Shown here piece by piece: positions 15,503 through 22,956 of a stretch of 27,255 nt of DNA (positions within the stretch are counted from its first letter, which is position 1; each line of letters begins with the position of its first letter). The notes under the pieces are model-generated. The model did no database searches. It was given only the letters and a program-made list of their open reading frames with translations, and was not told the origin of the DNA. A program made the translations under genes and the position numbers. The stretch comes from Anaerolineae bacterium (GTDB taxonomy: Bacteria; Chloroflexota; Anaerolineae; B4-G1): contig JAUWNP010000043.1 of assembly GCA_030612585.1 (NCBI GenBank), positions 1 through 27,255 on the forward strand. Reading direction: 5' to 3'.

Positions 15503-16450
15503 ATGAAAGCAAAAGCAACCGTTCTACTTGGATTGAAGGTCATCATCCTGGCCTTTATCCTGTTCGGACTTTACTCGATAGACTTTATGGGCCTGGGCCC
15601 TTCGGCTTCGCTCAGGACAAGCCTGCTGGAGGAGGCATGGGCCGCGCCAGCGACACTTCTGCTCGTATCCTTCCTCCACGCCGCCGTTCTCAGTTGGCCC
15701 ATCCTGCGATCCCGATGGACTGGCTGGCGATTGGTCGGCGCGATCTTTCTCGTGTTCTACGGCGTGACGACGCTCATGATCGCGATCGAGGCCGTGTATC
15801 TCCCCGAGGCGCTGCCCCCCGACCTGGTCGTCAAGTTGGTCGTCAATGGGGCCATCACTGCGGCGGTCTTTTCGGTACTGGCCGTCCTGATTCACGGGCG
15901 AATGGAACGGGTTGAAGAACCACAGGAAACCAACCTGCGCCTGATCATGCCCTGGACGCAATGGGTCTGGAAACTGGCGCTGATTGGGTTCAGTTGGGTC
16001 GTCCTGTTCATCCTGTTCGGCGCGTTGGTCTTTCTGCCGCTCGCCGGACGCCTGGCCCCGGCGGCCCTGGAGGAGTACACCAACATGGAGATGCCCGCCT
16101 GGATCCTCCCGTTCCAGGCGCTGAGGGCGGTGCTCTGGACAGCGCTGACGCTGCCGGTGATTCGGATGATGAGAGAGCATGCCCTGCCTGTCCCGAGCGT
16201 AGCCGAGGGAAGCCTGTCGAAGGAGCCTGCCCTGAGCCTGCCGAAGGGACGCTGGTGGGAGACCGGGCTTGCCGTCGCCCTGCTGTTCTCGGTGCTGATG
16301 GGCGCTAACCTGCTGAGGCCGACGGGCCTGCCCGTCGGGTTGCAGGTGGCCCACCTGGTGGAAGTGTTCGGCGAGAACTTGCTATTCGGCTGGATCGTCG
16401 TCTGGCTGTTGCATCGTCGTCACGGTCGGGGCATTCCGGCAACGGCTTGA
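15503..16450 (+). CDS. Multi-pass membrane protein of unknown function, carrying repeat inserts
   Basis: A 315-residue protein with about eight predicted transmembrane helices and an RRHGRG-rich end. GAGAGGAG precedes ATG 15503. No family is recognised. Two segments do not look like native membrane protein: GPSASLRTSLLEE (about residues 32-45), between helices 1 and 2, and PVPSVAEGSLSKEPALSLPK (about residues 231-250), between helices 6 and 7. Both are encoded by repeat DNA rich in GAGCGTAGCCGAG and CCTGAGCCTGCCGAAGG motifs. They keep the frame and fall in loops. The gene is followed 25 bases later by a serine-hydrolase pseudogene. Confidence 0.8.
   Translation: MKAKATVLLGLKVIILAFILFGLYSIDFMGLGPSASLRTSLLEEAWAAPATLLLVSFLHAAVLSWPILRSRWTGWRLVGAIFLVFYGVTTLMIAIEAVYLPEALPPDLVVKLVVNGAITAAVFSVLAVLIHGRMERVEEPQETNLRLIMPWTQWVWKLALIGFSWVVLFILFGALVFLPLAGRLAPAALEEYTNMEMPAWILPFQALRAVLWTALTLPVIRMMREHALPVPSVAEGSLSKEPALSLPKGRWWETGLAVALLFSVLMGANLLRPTGLPVGLQVAHLVEVFGENLLFGWIVVWLLHRRHGRGIPATA
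15596..15623. repeat. In-frame repeat insert in 15503 gene, first
   Basis: CCCTTCGGCTTCGCTCAGG followed by ACAAG, a relative of the CCTTCGACAGTGCTCAGG insert at 4883. It encodes GPSASLRTS in a loop. Confidence 0.6.
16186..16250. repeat. In-frame repeat insert in 15503 gene, second
   Basis: About 65 bases built from TCCCGAGCGTAGCCGAGGGA, GCCTGTCGAAGG and CCCTGAGCCTGCCGAAGGG, each with self-complementary parts. It encodes PVPSVAEGSLSKEPALSLPK without breaking the frame. I recall the same peptide string as an insert in many unrelated predicted proteins of environmental Chloroflexota. Confidence 0.75.
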
Positions 16451-16475
16451 GAAACTCTACGAAGGAGGCAGAACC

Positions 16476-17653
16476 ATGAACAAGCGAATTTGTACACTGG
16501 CCCTGGCGCTGTTGACGTTGCTCTCAACCGGGCTGCCGACTCTGGCGCAAGGGGTAGACCCGCAGGGTCCCACCGATCCGCAGGAAGTGGAAGCCTTCGC
16601 GGATGCCTTTTTCGTCGAAAAGATGACCGAGTACCACATCCCCGGCGCGGTCTTTGTCCTGGTAAAGGATGGTCAGACTCTCTTTGCCAAGGGCTACGGC
16701 TACGCTGACCTGGAGAACCAGACGCCCGTCGTCCCGGAGGAGACGGTCTTTTGCGCCGGTTCCGTCGGCAAGTTGTTCACCAGTACGGCTGTGATGCAAT
16801 TGGCCGAGCGGGGCTTGATTGACCTGGACGACGACGTGAACCAGTATCTCGATCTCTTCCAGATAAAAGACACCTATCTCGAACCGGTCACCTTCGCCCA
16901 TCTGCTGACCCATACCGGCGGGTTTGACGAGCGTGAGGTGGGTATATGGGTCGAGGATATGTCGAAAGTCATGCCGCTGGGAGAATACCTGGCCACTGCC
17001 ATGCCGCCGCGTGTGCGCCCGCCCGGCCAGGTGACCCAGTACAGCAACCACGGCATGGCGCTGGCTGGCTACCTGGTGGATGGGTGGAGATCGAGCCACT
17101 GCTCTTCCAACGGGTTGACGGCGGCGACTATCTGGTTTTCAGGGAGAACGAGAGCGGGTGCATCATGCACATGTTCCTCGGTAGCCAGCCCTACGTATCT
17201 TACGAGAGCCTGGCCTGGTATGAGACCAGCGTGGTGCATCTGGGTTTGCTCGGTTTTACTGCGCTGTTCTTCCTGTCGGCAATCCTGGCTGGTCCAGCCA
17301 GATACATAATTCGCCGTATCAAGCATAAGCCGTCACCCCAGGTCGAGCGACCGGCTCGGCTTGCCCGGTGGCTCGCTGTTCTGGTCATTGCTCTGTACCT
17401 GATCTTTTTCGGTGCGCGGGTGCTGGTCGGCATGCAAGTCACGCACGATGTGCCGCCCATTCTGAACACGCTGTTTGCCCTGCCCGTCCTGGCCATCGTC
17501 CTGACGATAGGATTGGCTGTTTTCACCGTGCTGGCCTGGAAGGATCGTTACTGGGGCATCCTGGGGCGACTGCACTACACCCTGGTCACGCTGGCCGCGC
17601 TGGCTTTTATTCCGTTTCTGCACTACTGGAATCTGCTGGGGATCCGGTTCTAA
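16476..17653 (+). pseudogene. Class C beta-lactamase-like serine hydrolase, internally deleted
   Basis: The 5' part (16476 to about 17083) encodes a signal peptide (residues 1-25), the SxxK motif in GSVGKLF (Ser96, Lys99) and the YSN motif (Tyr189, Asn191) of the beta-lactamase/PBP4-like fold. At about 17080-17086 the frame jumps. The other frame continues with EIEPLLFQRVDGGDYLVF and a four-helix membrane C terminus, ending at 17653. Members of this group usually run to 600 residues or so; here only about 200 plus 190 remain, and the second half of the catalytic domain with the KTG-like motif is missing. An internal deletion with frameshift explains this. The 277-residue read-through product would end in nonsense residues. 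Confidence 0.8.
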
Positions 17654-17669
17654 CCGATAGTGGGATGGT

Positions 17670-17757
17670 ACCTGGTCACCTGATCAGGCAAAAGACTACC
17701 CACCTGACCAGGCCCAAGACTCCCCGGTTGGCCGATGCGCCGGGGAGTTGTCTGTGT
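17670..17757. repeat. Three-copy intergenic hairpin element, copy C
   Basis: Nearly identical to copy A, including CTGGTCACCTGATCAGG, AAAGACTACCCACCTGACC and the hairpin ACTCCCCGG (17719-17727) / CCGGGGAGT (17740-17748) with a TTGGCCGATGCG loop. It lies between the hydrolase pseudogene and a LuxR remnant. Confidence 0.75.
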
Positions 17758-17872
17758 GTCTGCATTCAGGCAAGTTGACCGCGTTGCGGGGATGGGGAGA
17801 ATATGATAAGATAGGGGCATCTGGAATGTCTTATTCATAGGTTGGCCGCGAAACATCACCAAGGAGAGCGAA

Positions 17873-18040
17873 ATGGTCACGCCGCTCCTGACCACCAAAC
17901 TCTATATCCCCCCCGTCCGGACAGGATTGGTCTCGCGCCCGCGCTTGATCGAGCGGTTGAACGCGGGGCTGCATCGCAATCTGACCCTCATCTCCGCCGC
18001 CCCGGCCCGCTTCGGCAAGACCACCGTGCTGAGCAGATGA
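17873..18040 (+). pseudogene. Remnant of a MalT-type LuxR gene (N terminus, damaged P-loop)
   Basis: A 55-codon frame with AAGGAG before ATG 17873. It reads MVTPLLTTKLYIPPVR, then SRPRLIERLNAGLHRNLTLI as in the intact regulator. The P-loop is altered to SAAPARFGKTT: one extra Ala codon and Arg for the usual Gly. A stop follows at once (LSR, TGA). Downstream to 18127 the sequence is repeat-like (GGAGCGGAGTGGAGCGG) with no further LuxR similarity. A TATGAT box (17802-17807) upstream resembles that of the 26489 remnant. Confidence 0.85.
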
Positions 18041-18127
18041 ATTCACCACGGCGCAACGCCAGCGTCCCGTAGCGAGAGGGAGCGGAGTGGAGCGGAACCG
18101 AGCGCAAGCGGGGGAAGGAGGTGCAAG

Positions 18128-19447
18128 ATGAAGTATAAAAGCCCCAAGGGGCCATGGGTGATCATCACTATGGCTCTCCTGCTGATAGCCGCTATTCTGA
18201 TCCTGGGGAATCAATCTCTCAAAGCCACAGAGAAGGCCACCTTCGACCAGTTCGACCAACAGTTGATCCGGCCGGCCTATCTTGGACAACTGCTCGTGGT
18301 AGGATTGGGCATACTGACCGTTCTGGTTGGCTCCTCTTATGCTTTGCTTTGTCTGCGAGAATCGTATGGCCGGGTTGCTGAAGAGCAGAGCAAAGTCCTG
18401 GCGGCCATAGAGGCTTCGCAGGACGCCATCTGGGTCAGCGACGCCGACCTCCGCGTGGTGATGGCAAACTCGGCGATGGAGGAACTGACCGGGCAGCGCC
18501 AGGAAGAACTGCTGGGGCAGACCTGCCGCCACTTATTGAGTCCGCACTCCCTCGACGGAGCATCCATCTGCAACACCATCTGTCCTGTCCTGCAATCGGC
18601 TGGCGACAGCGGTAGGGTCGAAGTGTGCCTCTCCACCCCGTCGGGCAAAGAGATCTGGAGCGAGATCAGCTACGGGCGTGTCACTGATACGGATGGTCGC
18701 CTGGCGGGGGTGGTACACATCGTACACGACCTGACGCGGCGCAAGGAGATCGAGCGCTTGAAGGACGAGTTCATCTCCATGGTCTCCCACGAACTACGCA
18801 CCCCTCTTCACCACATCAAGGGCTTCGCCACCACCTTGCTCCAGACCGACGTGGAGTGGGACGCAGCGACCCAGCGTGATTTCCTGGGGAGCATCAACCG
18901 TGAGGCCGACCGGCTGACCAACCTGGTAGAGAAAATCCTCCACCTGTCCCGCCTGGAGGCCAACGGACTGCCGATGGAAAAAGAGTGGTACCAGGTCGTT
19001 GATCTGGTAGATGGGGCGTTACAACGGCGGCGCAATCTGACCGCTGACCGGCAGATGAGTCTTTGCTTGTCCCCGGACCTGCCGGCGCTCTTTGTGGACG
19101 GTCGGGAGATCGAAGTCGTCCTGATGAACCTGATCGAGAACGCCGTCAAGTGCTCTGACCCCGGCACACCCATCACGCTGGGAGTTGAACGCCGGGGCGA
19201 CCAGGTGGTCTTTTCCGTGGCCGACCAGGGCATCGGTATCCCCTCGGAGCACATAGAGCGGATCTTTGAACGGTTCTATCGCGTGGAGGGTGAGGGGTGT
19301 CGGGACGCCGGCACCGGTCTGGGGCTGGCCATCTGCAAGCGCATCGTGGAAGCGCACGGTGGCCGCATGTGGGTCGAGAGCACGCCGGGGGCCGGTTCCC
19401 GTTTCTACTTCAGCACACCGGTGGATGGGCCAGGCAGCACCACGTAA
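18128..19447 (+). CDS. PAS-domain sensor histidine kinase
   Basis: A 439-residue kinase. Two transmembrane helices (about residues 9-27 and 52-75) enclose a short 24-residue external loop, so sensing is probably intramembrane or via the cytosolic PAS domain (about 90-205). The PAS domain carries a C-x14-C-x3-C-P arrangement (Cys133, Cys148, Cys152). The HisKA box is [10 protein letters not shown] with His221. The ATPase domain has [18 protein letters not shown] and GTGLGLAI boxes. GAAGGAGGT precedes ATG 18128. The response-regulator gene starts ten bases after its stop, so the two are one operon and a cognate pair. The architecture resembles PhoR/VicK-type kinases. Confidence 0.93.
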   Translation: MKYKSPKGPWVIITMALLLIAAILILGNQSLKATEKATFDQFDQQLIRPAYLGQLLVVGLGILTVLVGSSYALLCLRESYGRVAEEQSKVLAAIEASQDAIWVSDADLRVVMANSAMEELTGQRQEELLGQTCRHLLSPHSLDGASICNTICPVLQSAGDSGRVEVCLSTPSGKEIWSEISYGRVTDTDGRLAGVVHIVHDLTRRKEIERLKDEFISMVSHELRTPLHHIKGFATTLLQTDVEWDAATQRDFLGSINREADRLTNLVEKILHLSRLEANGLPMEKEWYQVVDLVDGALQRRRNLTADRQMSLCLSPDLPALFVDGREIEVVLMNLIENAVKCSDPGTPITLGVERRGDQVVFSVADQGIGIPSEHIERIFERFYRVEGEGCRDAGTGLGLAICKRIVEAHGGRMWVESTPGAGSRFYFSTPVDGPGSTT

Positions 19448-19457
19448 CGGAGGAGCG

Positions 19458-20150
19458 ATGAAACGACCAAGAGTCCTGGTAGTGGACGACGAGCCAGAGA
19501 CGATCAAGTACGTCGGCGCCAACCTGCGTGCGCGCGGCTACGACGTGCTGAGCGCCGAGGATGGCCAGACAGCGCTTGAGGTGTTCAAAGAATCCGTCGT
19601 GGACCTGGTCATCCTGGACATCATGATGCCTGGCCCGGATGGATTCGAGGTGTGCCGGGCCATCCGCAGGCAATCCGATGTGCCCATCATTATGCTAAGC
19701 GCGCGGGGGCAGGAGAAAGATATCGTGCGCGCCCTGGACCTGGGCGCGGACGATTACTTGACCAAGCCTTTTGAGGTGGGGGAGATGCTGGCCCGGGTGC
19801 GGGCCGCGCTGCGTCGCACTCCCCAGACCGGGGTCGCATCTCATCCTCCACTGATCATGGAGGATCTGGAGATAAACTTTGCCGCCCGGCTGGTGGCGGT
19901 GCGTGGCCGCGAGGTGCAACTGACCCCCACGGAGTACGACCTGCTGGTGCATCTGGCCATCAACGCTGGGCGGGTGCTCACCCACCAGGCCCTTTTGCAG
20001 GCCGTTTGGGGTCCCGAGTACAGCGACGAGACCGAGTACGTGTGGGTCTACATCCGGCGCCTGCGGTGCAAGATCGAGCCAGATCCCGGCAACCCCCGCT
20101 ACATCCTGACCCAGCCCGGCGTCGGATACTGCTTCGTCGCACCACCGTAG
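19458..20150 (+). CDS. OmpR/PhoB-family response regulator
   Basis: A 230-residue two-domain regulator. The receiver has the acidic pocket Asp10-Asp11, phospho-acceptor Asp54 (LVILDIMMPGPDG), Ser81 and Lys103 (TKPF). The C-terminal winged helix contains LTPTEYDLLVHL, YVWVYIRRLRCKIE and the PGVGYCF hairpin. The frame runs upstream into the kinase gene, but ATG 19458 with GGAGGAG is the evident start. It should be phosphorylated by the kinase at 18128. Direct TTCAGG repeats just downstream (20224-20272) have the 11-base period expected for this family's binding sites. Confidence 0.94.
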   Translation: MKRPRVLVVDDEPETIKYVGANLRARGYDVLSAEDGQTALEVFKESVVDLVILDIMMPGPDGFEVCRAIRRQSDVPIIMLSARGQEKDIVRALDLGADDYLTKPFEVGEMLARVRAALRRTPQTGVASHPPLIMEDLEINFAARLVAVRGREVQLTPTEYDLLVHLAINAGRVLTHQALLQAVWGPEYSDETEYVWVYIRRLRCKIEPDPGNPRYILTQPGVGYCFVAPP

Positions 20151-20223
20151 GGCAGAACACCATCCTGCTCCACGCTCTCCGCCAAGCCTCTAGCAGGCAC
20201 TGTACCTGCGGGAGGTTCGCTTT

Positions 20224-20287
20224 TTCAGGAATTATTCAGGGGGAAGGAGATTTTGTTCAGGCTCTATTCAGGCTGATGGAGTATACT
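20224..20287 (+). promoter_or_regulatory. PhoB-box-like promoter: two TTCAGG direct-repeat pairs and a -10 box
   Basis: TTCAGG occurs at 20224, 20235, 20256 and 20267. Each pair has an 11-base period, and the pairs are 21 bases apart between 20235 and 20256. The last ends nine bases before TATACT (20282-20287), taking the place of a -35 box. This is the layout of activator-dependent OmpR/PhoB-class promoters. It would drive the receiver gene at 20325, and the regulator gene just upstream is the obvious candidate activator. Confidence 0.7.
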
Positions 20288-20324
20288 AAGGAGAGAAAAC
20301 TCGGCTACAAAGGACGAAAACCAG

Positions 20325-20696
20325 ATGGACGTACACAAGATATGGGTCATCAGTCCTGATCCCGACACCCGGCGGCTAATCGGGCTTAATCTGAACAAAC
20401 GGGGATTTGGCGTCCTGGAGACATCTCCCCAGGATGGGCTGGTGCCCTCTGGCACGGAACCGTTGATCATCATCCTGGATATGGACCCACCCGGCGAGTC
20501 GGGTTGGCAAGCAGCCGGTGTGTTGCGCCAGAGTCCCGGGCTACAAGGGGCGCCGATGATCTTGCTCCTGTCGGCCGCACCGGCAGCCAGTCGACTTGTT
20601 TCTCTTCAGCCCGTCCGGTGGCTGGAAAAGCCGTTGGCTATGGATGTCTTGCTGGCCCTGGTGCGGGAGAGCGTTGGACGACAGGGGGCAGAATAG
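20325..20696 (+). CDS. Stand-alone receiver-like protein (diverged)
   Basis: A 123-residue CheY-like protein. Asp52 (IIILDMDPPG), Ser83 and Lys102 (LEKPL) match the phospho-acceptor, Ser/Thr and Lys positions. The usual N-terminal acidic pair is replaced by SPDPD (Asp12, Asp14), so metal binding and phosphorylation may be altered. There is no output domain. It has a weak AGGA signal ahead of the ATG and lies 38 bases after the TATACT box of the TTCAGG promoter. It may act as a phosphate sink or connector for the neighbouring two-component system; that is inference. Confidence 0.8.
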   Translation: MDVHKIWVISPDPDTRRLIGLNLNKRGFGVLETSPQDGLVPSGTEPLIIILDMDPPGESGWQAAGVLRQSPGLQGAPMILLLSAAPAASRLVSLQPVRWLEKPLAMDVLLALVRESVGRQGAE

Positions 20697-20737
20697 GGCG
20701 CTGAGGGAGGCGCACAGACAAAAAAAGGGGGTAACAG

Positions 20738-21031
20738 ATGTCCACTTACATCATCCTGCTCAACTGGACGCAGAAAGGAATCGAGAACGTCAAGGAGAGC
20801 CCCGGCCGACTCGATCTGGCCAAGAAGGCGTTTCAGGCAGCCGGAGCTGAGTTGAAAGAGTTCTACCTGGTGATGGGTCGGTACGACATGGTCGTCGTCG
20901 CCGAAGCGCCGGACGATGAAACAGTAGCCAATCTGGCCATCACCATCGGTTCGGCAGGTGCCATCCGCACCGAAACCCTCCGTGCGTTCACGGAGGACGA
21001 GTACCGAAAGGTCATCGCCGCCCTGCGCTGA
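20738..21031 (+). CDS. GYD domain-containing protein
   Basis: A 97-residue protein matching the GYD family: YIILLNWTQKGIENVK at the start, then VMGRYDMVVVAEAPDDET and TETLRAFTEDEYRK. The family forms small dimeric alpha/beta-barrel-like proteins without a settled biochemical role. The upstream AAAAAAAGGGGG stretch may serve as ribosome-binding site. It follows the receiver gene by 41 bases and is probably co-transcribed from the TTCAGG promoter. Confidence 0.9.
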   Translation: MSTYIILLNWTQKGIENVKESPGRLDLAKKAFQAAGAELKEFYLVMGRYDMVVVAEAPDDETVANLAITIGSAGAIRTETLRAFTEDEYRKVIAALR

Positions 21032-21311
21032 GTAGTCGCCCAGAGCAAGTCGTCTCAAAGTGAAGTGCGCCTCCCTCGGATAAACACGCCCTTGGCAGAC
21101 CCTCGGGTCTGCCAGGGGCAAATAGGGGCTAATGACATCGTCGTTGTCCCTTCTCTGCGATGCAAGGACTTGAACCACGGCGTAGCCGTCAGACAAGTCG
21201 GCGGTGGTTCCGCCTGCGAAGGTGCAAAGGCGGGTTACCACTGGGACAGTAGGCGCGGGCTGAAGGTTGGTGCGCCGTGGATGTAGTTGCACCTAATCTA
21301 AGGAGGTTGCC
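21032..21311. other. 280-bp non-coding stretch with several small hairpins
   Basis: No convincing gene. It contains TGGCAGACCC/GGGTCTGCCA (21093-21114, 10-base perfect arms, 2-base loop), ACGGCgtaGCCGT (about 21177-21189), GGCGGtggttCCGCC (about 21200-21214) and CGCCT/AGGCG (about 21211-21231). AGGAGG lies just before the next gene. It could hold a structured repeat or an untranslated leader; I cannot name one. Confidence 0.5.
21093..21114. repeat. Short perfect hairpin, possible terminator-like repeat
   Basis: TGGCAGACCC, TC, GGGTCTGCCA. No T tract follows. It lies 61 bases after the GYD gene stop. Confidence 0.6.
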
Positions 21312-21812
21312 ATGGATCGTAGACGCAGATCAAGTTTAGCCGCCGGGTTGGTACTAATCCTGCTCGGGGCGTGGTTCCTGGTTGCCCAGTGGGTACCAGG
21401 GTTGCAGACCTGGTTCTCCTGGCCGCTGACCATCGTTGGTGTTGGGGTACTCTTGCTGATCATCGGCCTGCTGACCGGAGTTCCGGCTATGGCGGTGCCG
21501 GCTTGCATCGTGGGCGGTATCGGCGGGTTGTTGTACTGGCAAAACGCTACCGGGAACTGGGAGAGTTGGGCCTACGCCTGGACGCTGATCCCCGGTTTTG
21601 TCGGCGTGGGCATCGTCCTGTCGGGCCTGCTCGGTGGAGAGATCCGCCAGTCGGTGAGTGGAGGCGGCTGGCTGGTTCTGATCAGCCTGGTGCTGTTCAC
21701 GATCTTTGGATCGTTCTTTGGTGCGCTAGGCATTGTGGGCGACTACTGGCCGGTGCTGCTGATTCTGCTGGGCTTGCTGATCCTGATCCGACCCTTGTTT
21801 CGGTCCCGCTAG
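21312..21812 (+). CDS. Small membrane protein, LiaI/LiaF-like transmembrane type
   Basis: A 166-residue protein starting MDRRRRSS and containing about six hydrophobic helices. Paired-helix blocks such as GLVLILLGAWFLVAQW and YWPVLLILLGLLILIRPL resemble the DUF5668/LiaI-LiaF transmembrane family. AGGAGG precedes ATG 21312. The next gene starts 36 bases after its stop, so it likely opens an operon running to 23643. It has no extracytoplasmic beta domain, unlike its neighbours. A role in envelope-stress sensing is inferred from context. Confidence 0.8.
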   Translation: MDRRRRSSLAAGLVLILLGAWFLVAQWVPGLQTWFSWPLTIVGVGVLLLIIGLLTGVPAMAVPACIVGGIGGLLYWQNATGNWESWAYAWTLIPGFVGVGIVLSGLLGGEIRQSVSGGGWLVLISLVLFTIFGSFFGALGIVGDYWPVLLILLGLLILIRPLFRSR

Positions 21813-21848
21813 CATAGCCCACCACGCATTATCCAGGAGGAAAACGAT

Positions 21849-22655
21849 ATGAGTAAGAACACTCTGTTTTGGGGAAGTATCCTCATCCTGGCCGGCATCC
21901 TGCTGCTGCTCAACAGCCTGGGGATCCTCGACGTAAACATGTGGAGCCTGATCTGGCCCCTGTTCCTGATCGCGTTCGGCGTATGGGTGCTGTGGGGAGT
22001 TATCGTCGGACCACGCTCCATCGAAGCCGAGGAGGTAACGATCCCGCTCGAAGGCGCCGCGCGGGCCCGCGTCCGCATCCGCCACGGGGCGGGGCGTCTG
22101 CACGTGGACGCCGGCGCCGGAGCGGGCGAACTGGTGGCAGGAACGTTCGGCGGCGGCTTGGACCGCCGGGTGAGACGAGATGGGGATATGCTGGACGTCG
22201 AAATGCGCGTGCCCAGCAGGAGTTTTCCGCGCTTCGCCACGCCGTGGATGTGGGGGCCGGGGCACACGCTCGACTGGTCGTTCGGCCTGAACGGTGAGAT
22301 CCCACTCTCGCTCGACCTTGAGACCGGGGCCAGCGACATGCGGCTGGACCTGGCCGGCCTGCGTGTGACTGACCTGCGGCTGCAAACCGGAGCCAGCGCG
22401 ACCGACCTGACCCTGCCAGCCAGTGCTGGGCACACGCGGGTTAATATTTGCTCTGGTGCGGCCTCGGTGACCATCCGGGTGCCCTCCGGCGTGGCGGCCC
22501 GTATCCGGGCCAAGGGCGGCCTGGCGGCGATCACGGTGGATCAGAGTCGTTTCCCGCGCGTGGGCGACATCTATCAGTCCCCGGACTACGACGCAGCGCC
22601 AAACAAGGTTGACGTCAACGTCGAGACCGGCGTTGGCTCGATTGACATACACTAG
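21849..22655 (+). CDS. LiaF-like membrane protein with toast-rack beta domain
   Basis: A 268-residue protein. Two N-terminal helices (LFWGSILILAGILLLLNSLG, then WSLIWPLFLIAFGVWVLW) are of the DUF5668 type. They are followed by a long beta-rich region built from repeats such as GAGRLHVDAGAG, TGASDMRLDL, TGASATDLTL and TGVGSIDIH, as in toast_rack/adhesin-like folds. GGAGGAAAACG precedes ATG 21849. LiaF proteins restrain a cognate envelope-stress two-component system in Firmicutes; whether this one modulates the kinase at 18128 is not known. Confidence 0.85.
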   Translation: MSKNTLFWGSILILAGILLLLNSLGILDVNMWSLIWPLFLIAFGVWVLWGVIVGPRSIEAEEVTIPLEGAARARVRIRHGAGRLHVDAGAGAGELVAGTFGGGLDRRVRRDGDMLDVEMRVPSRSFPRFATPWMWGPGHTLDWSFGLNGEIPLSLDLETGASDMRLDLAGLRVTDLRLQTGASATDLTLPASAGHTRVNICSGAASVTIRVPSGVAARIRAKGGLAAITVDQSRFPRVGDIYQSPDYDAAPNKVDVNVETGVGSIDIH

Positions 22656-22694
22656 AGTGGGAAAACAGACACAAATCTAAACAAGGAGAGAAAC

Positions 22695-22952
22695 ATGAGC
22701 GAAGAGCAAGTTCGGACAGAGGAGTATCAAATTAGCGGCGAGGGCCTGCTCGCCAAATGCAAAGAGTTGGTACATGAGGGCAACATTCGCCGCATCATCA
22801 TAAAGAACGAGGAAGGCCAGACTGTCATTGAGATTCCGCTCACGCTGGGCGTGGTTGGCGCTGTGCTCGCGCCGACGTTGGCGGCGATTGGCGCGATTGC
22901 GGCCCTGGTAACGAATTGCACAATCGTCGTCGAGAGGACAGAGGAGGGATAG
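22695..22952 (+). CDS. DUF4342 protein
   Basis: An 85-residue protein with the DUF4342 layout: EYQISGEGLLAKCKELVHEG, then NIRRIIIKNEEGQTVIEIPL, a GVVGAVLAPTLAAIGAIAA hydrophobic segment and a VERTEEG end. AAGGAG lies ahead of ATG 22695, and the next gene begins four bases after its stop. The family has no settled function but is often found with LiaF-like and head-GIN proteins, as here. It is probably a single-helix membrane protein with a cytosolic N terminus. Confidence 0.9.
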   Translation: MSEEQVRTEEYQISGEGLLAKCKELVHEGNIRRIIIKNEEGQTVIEIPLTLGVVGAVLAPTLAAIGAIAALVTNCTIVVERTEEG

Positions 22953-22956
22953 AGAA

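Noticed and set aside
17842..18072. Separate open frame over the second LuxR remnant
   Set aside because: It is an out-of-frame reading; the LuxR-like peptide is encoded in the frame starting at ATG 17873.
21150..21230. tRNA-like segment on the - strand (GGTTCAAGTCC, resembling a T-arm)
   Set aside because: The T-stem has a mismatch, no acceptor stem pairs at the right distance and no proper anticodon arm is found. The match is probably chance or part of a repeat.
21726..22652. Long - strand open frame (308 codons) opposite the LiaF-like gene
   Set aside because: The + strand LiaF-like reading explains the codon pattern; the antisense product is rich in Gln, His and Pro without motifs.
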